Source of the DNA: an uncultured Bacteroides sp. | GTDB lineage: Bacteria; Bacteroidota; Bacteroidia; Bacteroidales; Bacteroidaceae | NCBI GenBank assembly: GCA_900544675.1 | Contig: UQVZ01000005.1 | Span: 57,278 to 121,277, forward strand | DNA: 64,000 nt | Direction: 5' to 3' | In this document: one piece after another, positions 52,579 through 59,549 of the stretch | Numbering within the stretch: position 1 is the first letter of the stretch | How the letters are laid out: each line of letters begins with the position of its first letter | Position numbers and translations under genes: made by a program | Notes under the pieces: model-generated | Seen by the model: only the letters and a program-made list of their open reading frames with translations | Databases searched by the model: none | What the model was told of the DNA's origin: nothing

Positions 52579-53187
52579 TTAGTCAGCCAGGCTTTTCAGT
52601 TTCTTGAATTGCTCGATCAGGTCGCTGTAGTTATAATCGTGCTCGGGACAGAACTTGTTCCATAGGCCTCCTAATACGGCACATCCGCCGAAACCGAAAT
52701 CCTTTACCTGCAGGATGTTGGTCTCGTCGATTCCTCCCAATGCAATGACCCGTTTGTCGATGATGCCCTCTTTTGCCGCTGCCCGTATTTCTTCGGGTGT
52801 GAAAGCAGAGGCATAGCCTTCTTTCGAGATGCTGTCGAATATAGGGCTAAGGAAGACATATTCGAACTGCGACTTTTTCTGTTTCACTTCTTCCAGCGAA
52901 TGACAAGATGTAGTAATCGGCCCTGTGTAGTTTTCGGGAATGACCGGATTGTGGCTGTTCAGGTGAATGCCCCGCAACTTATATTCCTCTTTCAGGTAAA
53001 AATTCCCATGTACGACGATACGCTTCCTGTATTTTTCCGGAATCAATGTCAACAGTCTTTCGGCATAGACCGGGGTAGGGTCGGTTTTGCGTAAATGAAG
53101 AATTTCCAGCCCTTCTTCGAAAAGAGCCGTCAATATTTTGTCTTCTTCCACAAAGTAAGTGGGCCTGGTTATTACTATCAGTTTCAT
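52579..53187 (-). CDS. ThiE/TenI-like protein, second copy in the thi operon
   Basis: A 202-residue TIM barrel of the thiamin phosphate synthase/TenI group. RKTDPTP, VVHGNFYLKEEYKLRGIHLN and ALGGIDETNILQVKDFGFGGCAVLGGLW follow the family's blocks. The pyrimidine/pyrophosphate-site residues of true ThiE are less clear (RKTDP for RxKD), so a TenI-type thiazole tautomerase is the better guess; ThiE proper is at 58.0-58.7 kb. It is the last gene of the leftward thiamin operon, 57 nt after thiF. Confidence 0.82.
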   Translation of the reverse strand: MKLIVITRPTYFVEEDKILTALFEEGLEILHLRKTDPTPVYAERLLTLIPEKYRKRIVVHGNFYLKEEYKLRGIHLNSHNPVIPENYTGPITTSCHSLEEVKQKKSQFEYVFLSPIFDSISKEGYASAFTPEEIRAAAKEGIIDKRVIALGGIDETNILQVKDFGFGGCAVLGGLWNKFCPEHDYNYSDLIEQFKKLKSLAD

Positions 53188-53244
53188 GTCAACACGCTAT
53201 ATGATGCAGCAAAGGTAGTAATAAGTTTGTAATATTAGCGTAAC

Positions 53245-53943
53245 TTAAAGCAAAATCGTGTACGTTTCCATCGTTTTCAGGTCGATTTGCCATAACTTTC
53301 CGGCTAAAGGGGCTCCGTATCCGCAAATAATTTTGATTACTTCGTTGGCTTCGGCGCAGCCTACAAGTCCCGGTGTGACCCCCATCACTCCTTTCGGAAG
53401 CGGCGGAAGAGAACGCATTTCTTCTTCGTCGGGATAAATGTCGCGGTATCTTTTCCCTCCCTCCCGGTTGGGCATGAATACGGACACTTGCCCTTCGAAG
53501 GCGCGGATGGCTCCATATACATATACCTTATTTAATAAGGCACAGGTGTCGTCTATCAGGTAGCGGGTGGCGAAGTTGTCGCATCCGTCCACTACGATGT
53601 CATAGTCCGCAATGATTTCCCTTGCGTTTTCCGGTGTCAGGCGGACGGGGTATGCCTTTATCCGGACCGTACTGTTCAAGGCTTCCAGCCGTCGTTTGGC
53701 GCAAAGGGCTTTGCTTTGTCCCGTTTCGGTTTCGGCATACAGCACCTGGCGTTGCAGGTTGCTTTCGCTTACGGTGTCGTCATCTACCAGCCCGATAGTG
53801 CCTACACCGGCTCCTGCCAGGTAAAGGGCGATGGGAGAACCCAGTCCTCCCACGCCTACGATAAGCACTCGTGCATGGCTGAGCCGTTGTTGTCCTTCTT
53901 CTCCTATTTCGGGAAGAAGCAGTTGGCGGTTATATCTTTCCAT
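53245..53943 (-). CDS. thiF: ThiF/MoeB/HesA-family adenylyltransferase
   Basis: A 232-residue E1-like enzyme expected to adenylate the ThiS C-terminus. The Rossmann motif VLIVGVGGLGSPIALYLAGAG and the LVDDDTVSESNLQRQVL block are clear, and DGCDNFATRYLIDD follows. The two zinc CxxC pairs of E. coli ThiF/MoeB are absent: the first region reads GKRYRDIYPDEE and the second PKGVMGVTPG. It begins 6 nt after thiH. Confidence 0.85.
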   Translation of the reverse strand: MERYNRQLLLPEIGEEGQQRLSHARVLIVGVGGLGSPIALYLAGAGVGTIGLVDDDTVSESNLQRQVLYAETETGQSKALCAKRRLEALNSTVRIKAYPVRLTPENAREIIADYDIVVDGCDNFATRYLIDDTCALLNKVYVYGAIRAFEGQVSVFMPNREGGKRYRDIYPDEEEMRSLPPLPKGVMGVTPGLVGCAEANEVIKIICGYGAPLAGKLWQIDLKTMETYTILL

Positions 53944-53949
53944 GCTTTT

Positions 53950-55071
53950 TTATTTTACGAAGTCGAATGAAGCGTCCCAGTCTTTCCATACCGGTTCGCG
54001 TCCGACGGATTTCAGTGCCTCTTCCACTTCTACGGCGGTGCGGTCGTCGCTGATGTGGAATTGTTCCAGCGCTTGCGGATAGGTGTAATAGCCTCCCGGT
54101 TCGGTCTTGCTCTCCGCGCTCATGGTGGTTACTCCCAGCGATGCCATGTGGTCGCGGATATAAGCCGGTTCACGGGTAGAGTAGGAGATATCCACATCGT
54201 GGTCGAAGATACGCATGGCGAAAGTCACCTGTGCCAGCTCTTTGTCGCTCATGATGACATTGGGCTGGAAGCCTTCGTTCTCTGCCGGGCGCATGCGGGG
54301 GAAGTTGACGCTGTATTTGGTTTTCCAATAATGTTTTTGCAGGTAGCGCAGATGGTACGCCATCATGGTGACATCGGTGCGCCAGTCTTCCAGTCCGATC
54401 AGTACGCCCATGCCGATGGAGTGTACGCCGGCTTGTCCCATGCGGTCGAAGCCGTTCACGCGCCATTCGAATTTCGACTTCATGCCGCGCGGGTGATAGA
54501 TTTTATACCGTGCCTTGTTGTAGGTTTCCTGAAAGCAGATGACTCCGTTCATGCCGTGCTTGGTCAGTTCGGCATATTCTTCGGTCTTCAGCGGCATCAC
54601 TTCTATCTTCAGGTTCGAGAAGTAAGGTTTTGCCAGGTCGAGCGCTTTGGCAAGATAAGGTACACCGGCTTTTGCGGGATTTTCTCCGGTTACAATCAGC
54701 AGGTTTTCGAAAGGAGCCAGTTTCTTGATGGCTTTGTATTCGTTGACCATTTCTTCAGGCGTCAGAATGGTTCTTGCCATGGGATTGCTGATGTGGAAGC
54801 CGCAATACACGCACGAGTTGGTGCATGAGTTGGTCAGATAGAGCGGTACGAACATCGATATGGTTTTGCCGAACCGTTCCTCGGTATATTTACGGCTCAG
54901 CCGTGCCATCGGTTCCAAATATTTTTCGGCAGCCGGCGATACCAGTGCCATAAAATCGTTTACGTCGCAATGTGATTTGCCGAGTGCTCTCAGCACGTCG
55001 GATTCGGTTTTGGAGTAGATGGCTTTGGTCGTCTCCTCCCAGTCAATTTTTTCTAATTCGTCACTAAACAT
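53950..55071 (-). CDS. thiH: 2-Iminoacetate synthase
   Basis: A 373-residue radical SAM enzyme that cleaves tyrosine to dehydroglycine for the thiazole ring. The cluster motif TNSCTNSCVYCGFHISN lies near residue 83, and FSNLKIEVMPLKTEEYAEL and the C-terminal domain (GGYYTYPQALEQFHISDDR) match ThiH. It pairs with ThiG, ThiS and ThiF in the same operon. A repeat-filled 105-nt gap separates it from thiC. Confidence 0.95.
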   Translation of the reverse strand: MFSDELEKIDWEETTKAIYSKTESDVLRALGKSHCDVNDFMALVSPAAEKYLEPMARLSRKYTEERFGKTISMFVPLYLTNSCTNSCVYCGFHISNPMARTILTPEEMVNEYKAIKKLAPFENLLIVTGENPAKAGVPYLAKALDLAKPYFSNLKIEVMPLKTEEYAELTKHGMNGVICFQETYNKARYKIYHPRGMKSKFEWRVNGFDRMGQAGVHSIGMGVLIGLEDWRTDVTMMAYHLRYLQKHYWKTKYSVNFPRMRPAENEGFQPNVIMSDKELAQVTFAMRIFDHDVDISYSTREPAYIRDHMASLGVTTMSAESKTEPGGYYTYPQALEQFHISDDRTAVEVEEALKSVGREPVWKDWDASFDFVK

Positions 55072-55176
55072 TTATTGAGTTAATAATTAATAGTTAATAA
55101 TTGTAAACTAATAATTAAGTCAATAATTAATAACGGAAAGATGCCCGAACATTCCCCGTTATTAATTATTCAATTT
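55072..55176. repeat. AT-rich palindromes between thiC and thiH
   Basis: AATAATTAATAACGG (about 55122) pairs with CCGTTATTAATTATT (about 55157), with further copies of TAATTAATAGTTAATAA. It is the module also seen at 17.41, 56.93 and 58.02 kb. Confidence 0.7.
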
Positions 55177-56868
55177 TTAATTATTAATTGAAGACAGGTC
55201 TCTGCTCAGCTTCATGGCGCAGAAGTTCGGACCGCACATCGTGCAATATTCTCCGTCGGTATGACGGCCTTCGTTGAAATATTCCAATGCACGGTCGGGG
55301 TCCAGACTCAAATGGAACTGGTCACGCCAACGGAATTCGTAGCGCGCTTTGCTTAAGGCATTGTCGCGGACCTGTGCGCCCGGATGCCCTTTGGCAAGGT
55401 CGGCGGCATGGGCGGCAATCTTGTATGTGATGACACCTGTACGCACATCTTCCCGGTTGGGCAAGCCCAGATGTTCTTTCGGCGTTACATAACATAGCAT
55501 GGCAGTACCCAGCCAGCCTATTTGTGCCGCGCCGATGGCGGAAGTGATATGGTCGTATCCCGGAGCAATATCGGTCACCAGCGGACCCAGGGTATAGAAG
55601 GGCGCGTTGTGGCAGTGCGATATCTGGCGTTCCATGTTCTCCTTGATTTTGTGCAAGGGCACATGGCCCGGTCCTTCGATGAATGCCTGCACGTTCTTTT
55701 CCCATGCGCGTACTACGAGTTCGCCCATCGTGTCGAGCTCGGCAAACTGGGCTTCGTCGTTGGCGTCGGCAATACATCCGGGGCGCAGACCGTCGCCCAG
55801 CGAGATGGCTACATCGTATTGGGCTAGGATGTCGCAGATGTCATCGAAGTGTTCGTAGAGAAACGATTCCCGGTCGTGGATAAGACACCATTTGCTCATG
55901 ATGCTTCCTCCGCGGCTTACGATGCCGCACAGACGTTTGTCTGCCAGGTGTACGTTATGACGGCGTATGCCTGCATGGATGGTGAAGTAGTCCACACCCT
56001 GTTCGCATTGCTCTATCAGTGTGTCCTTGTAGATTTCCCATGTCAGGTCTTCCACTTTCCCGTTCACCTTTTCCAGTGCCTGGTAAATGGGCACGGTGCC
56101 TACCGGTACGGGGCAGTTACGGATAATCCATTCGCGTGTCTCGTGTATGTTGTCTCCCGTAGAGAGGTCCATCAGCGTGTCGCCTCCCCATTTGCAGCTC
56201 CATACGGCTTTGTCCACTTCCTCTTCGATGCTCGATGTGGTGGCGGAGTTGCCGATATTGGTATTGATTTTCACCAGGAAGTTCCGTCCGATAATCATCG
56301 GTTCGCTTTCCGGGTGATTGATGTTGGCAGGCAATACGGCACGTCCCGATGCGATTTCGTCGCGTACAAATTCGGGTGTGATATAAGTGTCGATGCCCAG
56401 TTCTTTGCAGTTCATGTTTTCCCGGATGGCTACGTATTCCATTTCGGGAGTGATGATGCCCTGCTTGGCGTAATACATCTGGGTGCAGCATTTACCGGCT
56501 TTGGCGCGGTAGGGCAGTGCGATGTGTTCGAACCGCAGATGGTCGAGCGAAGGGTCGTCGCGGCGCATCTTTCCGTATTCGGAAGTGATGGAAGGCAATT
56601 GTTCTACATCTCCTCGTCCGGTAATCCAGCTTTCACGCATACGGGCAATGCCTTTCTTCAAGTCGATTTCCACCGAAGGGTCGCTGAACGGACCGCTGGT
56701 GTCGTAGATGTAAACAGGCGCGTTAGGGGTCATTTCCTTCTTTCCGTTCACGATGTTGACGGTCGGAGTAAGGTTGACTTTCTGCATTCCCACCCGGATA
56801 AACGGGAAGAGTGAACCTTGCATGTAGGCTTTCTCACGGTGAGCGTAGGGCTTGTTGTCTTTTTCCAT
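55177..56868 (-). CDS. thiC: Phosphomethylpyrimidine synthase
   Basis: A 563-residue radical SAM enzyme that rearranges aminoimidazole ribotide to hydroxymethylpyrimidine phosphate. The unusual C-terminal cluster motif CTMCGPNFCAMKLSRDL (CxxCx4C) is present. TLMDLSTGDNIHETREWI, YFTIHAGIRR and GDGLRPGCIADANDEAQ are strong ThiC blocks. The length fits ThiC without the long extension of plant or E. coli forms (about 630). Confidence 0.97.
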   Translation of the reverse strand: MEKDNKPYAHREKAYMQGSLFPFIRVGMQKVNLTPTVNIVNGKKEMTPNAPVYIYDTSGPFSDPSVEIDLKKGIARMRESWITGRGDVEQLPSITSEYGKMRRDDPSLDHLRFEHIALPYRAKAGKCCTQMYYAKQGIITPEMEYVAIRENMNCKELGIDTYITPEFVRDEIASGRAVLPANINHPESEPMIIGRNFLVKINTNIGNSATTSSIEEEVDKAVWSCKWGGDTLMDLSTGDNIHETREWIIRNCPVPVGTVPIYQALEKVNGKVEDLTWEIYKDTLIEQCEQGVDYFTIHAGIRRHNVHLADKRLCGIVSRGGSIMSKWCLIHDRESFLYEHFDDICDILAQYDVAISLGDGLRPGCIADANDEAQFAELDTMGELVVRAWEKNVQAFIEGPGHVPLHKIKENMERQISHCHNAPFYTLGPLVTDIAPGYDHITSAIGAAQIGWLGTAMLCYVTPKEHLGLPNREDVRTGVITYKIAAHAADLAKGHPGAQVRDNALSKARYEFRWRDQFHLSLDPDRALEYFNEGRHTDGEYCTMCGPNFCAMKLSRDLSSINN

Positions 56869-56883
56869 AATGGTATTTTTTAT

Positions 56884-57082
56884 ATGAGTTGACGAGGTAT
56901 CAGTTGACGAGTTGACTAGGCTTATTTAATTAATAATTAAAAATTAATAGTTAATAACGGAATACATCAGCAGAAGTATTGGCTTTAACTTCTAACGAAG
57001 CGAAGCGGAGTGATAACTTCTCTAGCTTCTTTAACTCCTAATTACAAAACCTTGTTAACTTGTCAACTGATACCTTGTTACC
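56884..57082. repeat. Nested palindrome between thiG and thiC
   Basis: GAGTTGACGAGGTATCAGTTGACGAG (from 56886) is matched by the complement in AACTTGTCAACTGATACCTTGTTACCTC (to 57082). Inside are TAATTAATAATTAAAAATTA, ATAGTTAATAACGG and a second inner stem. The 223-nt gap within an operon has no coding frame of note. Confidence 0.75.
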
Positions 57083-57091
57083 TCTTTTTTA

Positions 57092-57868
57092 TTAAACATT
57101 CAAAAACGCGGTTAAGGGAGATGAGGCGGATGCTTCGAAACTTTCGCTTTGTATGCCCAGTCCTGCTTCGTAGGCACGGCGTCCGGCTATGACGGCTTCC
57201 TTGAATGCGATGGCCATTTCTACCGGGTCGCCTGCTACGGCGATGGCTGTATTTACCAGACAGGCGTCGGCACCCATTTCCATCGCTTCGGCGGCATGGC
57301 TCGGAGCGCCGATTCCAGCGTCTACCACTACGGGCACGTTGCTTTGCTCGATGATGATGCGCAGAAAGTCGCGTGTTTGAAGTCCTTTATTCGTTCCGAT
57401 GGGAGCGGCAAGGGGCATGACGGTAGCGGCACCGGCTTCTTCCAGGTGTTTGCATAGAGTGGGGTCGGCCTGGCAATAAGGCAGAACCACGAAGCCTAGT
57501 TTCACCAGCTCTTCTGTAGCTTTCAGGGTTTCGTTCGAATCCGGAAGCAGGTAGCGCGGGTCGGGATGGATTTCCAGTTTCAGCCAGTTGGTGCCGAATG
57601 CTTCCCGTGCCATCTGTGCGGCGAATACGGCTTCTTCTGCCGTGCGTACACCCGAGGTGTTGGGCAATAATTGGATATGCGGGTGGACGATGTGGTGCAA
57701 CATGTCGTCTTCTTTATCGTTCAGTTCAATACGTTTCATGGCTACAGTCACCATTTCGGTGCCCGAAGCCAGAATGGCTTTTTCCATGGTTTCATTCGAG
57801 TTGAATTTTCCTGTGCCCAGGAAAAGGCGTGACTCGAATTCTTTTCCGGCAATAATCAGTTTTTTCAT
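57092..57868 (-). CDS. thiG: Thiazole synthase
   Basis: A 258-residue TIM barrel that forms the thiazole phosphate from DXP, dehydroglycine and ThiS thiocarboxylate. The Schiff-base lysine is in EMVTVAMKRIEL, and PVVVDAGIGAPSHAAEAMEMGADACLVNTAIA holds the phosphate-binding loop. Length is normal. It starts after a 180-nt repeat-bearing gap below thiE. Confidence 0.96.
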   Translation of the reverse strand: MKKLIIAGKEFESRLFLGTGKFNSNETMEKAILASGTEMVTVAMKRIELNDKEDDMLHHIVHPHIQLLPNTSGVRTAEEAVFAAQMAREAFGTNWLKLEIHPDPRYLLPDSNETLKATEELVKLGFVVLPYCQADPTLCKHLEEAGAATVMPLAAPIGTNKGLQTRDFLRIIIEQSNVPVVVDAGIGAPSHAAEAMEMGADACLVNTAIAVAGDPVEMAIAFKEAVIAGRRAYEAGLGIQSESFEASASSPLTAFLNV

Positions 57869-58048
57869 ATATTTTAAGTTTTTAAGTTTGTTAGTTTTTA
57901 GTTGACAAGTTTTGTTTGAAACGCAGATTAACGCAGATTAACGCAGATTATTATTTTCACCACAGATTACACAGATTTTTTTACATCATTGATTACGCAG
58001 ATTAATAAGTGAAAAATCCATCCGTTATTAACTATTCGTTTTTAATTA
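57869..58048. repeat. Mixed repeat block between thiE and thiG
   Basis: Contains AAGTTTTTAAGTTTGTTAG (as in the nqr gap), tandem ACGCAGATTA units (57922-57950, again at 57993), CACCACAGATTACACAGATT (57959), the CCGTTATTAACTATT module (58022) and CTCTGTGTCTCCGTG, which runs into the thiE stop region. Confidence 0.75.
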
Positions 58049-58717
58049 TTAATTTTCTCTGTGTCTCCGTGTCTCTGTGTTTGTTTTATTTGAATCCATC
58101 AGCAAAACTATTCTTCTTGTCTCTTCCGTCGGATTATCGGCACGCAGGATGCTTCCGCTTAGTGCGATGCCGGTCACACCTGTCTGCATGATGTCGGGAA
58201 TATCAGCTGCGGTGATGCCGCCGATGGCTACGATGGGAAGCGAGATACCGGCGGCTTTCATGCGCGATACAATCTCCCGATAACCTTCCAGACCCAATAC
58301 CGGACTTAGATTCTTCTTGGTGGTCGTGAAGCGGAACGGTCCGCATCCGATGTAGTCCGCTCCCGACGCGTAATGCATCTGTACGTCATCGAATGTGTTG
58401 GCTGTGCCACCGATGATGAAATCTTTGCCCAGCAGTTGCCTTGCTTCTTTCACGGGCATGTCCTTCTTACCCAGATGCACTCCGTCGGCATGTAGCTTTC
58501 TGACCAGTTCCACGTGGTCATCGATGATGAACTTAGCCCCGTATTGGCGGCATAAATCCTGTATGCGCACGGCTTCCTGTTCTATTTCATCTTCCGAAGC
58601 GTCTTTCATGCGCAACTGAATCCACCGGCATCCTCCTTCCAGTGCCATGCGTGCACCGTCGAAGTACGTATAGCGGTCGGTGTAATGGGTGATAAACTGC
58701 AGTTCCATCGTGCTCAT
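58049..58717 (-). CDS. thiE: Thiamin phosphate synthase
   Basis: A 222-residue TIM barrel joining hydroxymethylpyrimidine pyrophosphate to thiazole phosphate. CRWIQLRMKD (RxKD-like), FIIDDHVELVRKLHADGVHLGKKDM, and VAIGGITAADIPDIMQTGVTGIALSGSIL are the standard blocks. I use ATG 58717, overlapping the thiS stop as ATGA; the frame could begin 9 nt earlier. The last residues lie in the CTCTGTGTCTCCGTG repeat, so the repeat has grown into or up to the stop codon (KTNTETRRHREN tail). Confidence 0.94.
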   Translation of the reverse strand: MSTMELQFITHYTDRYTYFDGARMALEGGCRWIQLRMKDASEDEIEQEAVRIQDLCRQYGAKFIIDDHVELVRKLHADGVHLGKKDMPVKEARQLLGKDFIIGGTANTFDDVQMHYASGADYIGCGPFRFTTTKKNLSPVLGLEGYREIVSRMKAAGISLPIVAIGGITAADIPDIMQTGVTGIALSGSILRADNPTEETRRIVLLMDSNKTNTETRRHREN

Positions 58718-58914
58718 CCTCCACAAGCGGCTTTGATGATAACCAGGCTATCGTTGGCTTGCAAGGTTTGTTCCGCCCATTTGTCGCGGGGAATCATGCG
58801 GTTGTGCAAGGCGATGGCCACTCCTTTTTCGGGCAGTTCCAGTTGTTTTGCCAGGTCGGCTACCGTATTTCCTTGAGTGAGTTCCGTCTCTTTGTTGTTA
58901 ACTGTAATAATCAT
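58714..58914 (-). CDS. thiS: Sulfur carrier protein ThiS
   Basis: A 66-residue ubiquitin-fold protein ending in the diagnostic GG (IIKAACGG), which ThiF adenylates and which carries sulfur to ThiG. The N-terminus MIITVNNKETEL and VAIALHNRMIPRDKWAEQ are typical. It is first in the operon, downstream of the TPP riboswitch, and overlaps thiE by 4 nt. Confidence 0.95.
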   Translation of the reverse strand: MIITVNNKETELTQGNTVADLAKQLELPEKGVAIALHNRMIPRDKWAEQTLQANDSLVIIKAACGG

Positions 58915-59015
58915 GTCTTTCTATATTAATAATAGGTATATAATATAAAAGGTGTAACTCAAAGAGACATGCTTGCAAGCAGGAGAGATATAAAAGAGTG
59001 TTGTCCGAAGAAACA

Positions 59016-59086
59016 ATCCCTTCGCCGGTACTAACCGTATCAGGTTCGTAGGGTATAATCTCAGCCCGCATGTGGGCACCCCTTTG
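59016..59086 (-). ncRNA. TPP (THI-box) riboswitch
   Basis: On the minus strand the canonical elements follow in order: GGGGTGCCC (59084-59076), GGGCTGAGA (59067-59059), TACCCTACGAACCTGATAC (59055-59037) and CCGGCGAAGGGA (59027-59016). The box lies 102 nt upstream of thiS and should shut the thiamin operon when TPP is plentiful. Confidence 0.95.
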
Positions 59087-59098
59087 TTTTACTGACCG

Positions 59099-59106
59099 CA
59101 AAGATA
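59099..59106 (-). promoter_or_regulatory. thi operon -7 box
   Basis: TATCTTTG (59106-59099) on the minus strand lies 13 nt upstream of the riboswitch; no clear -33 TTTG is seen. Confidence 0.5.
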
Positions 59107-59419
59107 GAAGAATTTTCCGAAAAACGGTAAAACTTATGTGTTATTTTTAATCAGTATCTGCAATTGTCCGTTAGATGGAGGTAAATGGCGCTATAGGCAT
59201 GAGGATAAAGTTGGTGAATATTTTTATATTAGAAAGTTGAATAGGATGTCTTTTTGTTTTTAGGGAATGTGTTTATGATGACATTTTGAGAATAATGCTT
59301 ATAAAGGTGTGATAAATAGATTGTTTTTATTTGGTATATAAATGAATTTGAAATCTGATTCTTTTCTTTTGCTTCAAATTGAAAGTTTGTCAAACAAATA
59401 CATGAAAATACGTCTTTTA
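59107..59419. other. AT-rich gap between thi operon and glnN
   Basis: No gene or clear structure is seen. A 65-residue minus frame (59229-59426) has no protein-like features and crosses the glnN -33 region. Confidence 0.5.
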
Positions 59420-59453
59420 TTTGCACGAATCTGAATGAAAAGCCTTACTTTTG
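59420..59453 (+). promoter_or_regulatory. glnN promoter
   Basis: TTTG (59420-59423) and TACTTTTG (59446-59453) with 22 nt between, 96 nt ahead of the ATG, leaving a leader of about 85 nt. Confidence 0.6.
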
Positions 59454-59549
59454 CAATGAACAAAAAGATATGATATATTTATCTTTAGTTTCAAAAAGAT
59501 TTTTAAACAGAATAATAGCTAAACAAATAACAACTAAATTTGAGGTATT

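Noticed and set aside
57922..58003. Repeated ACGCAGATTA units as a possible CRISPR
   Set aside because: Units are 10 nt and nearly contiguous, without 30-40 nt unique spacers or cas genes.
58898..59101. 67-residue minus frame over the THI-box
   Set aside because: It coincides with the TPP riboswitch, whose conserved bases explain the sequence; the peptide has no protein-like features.
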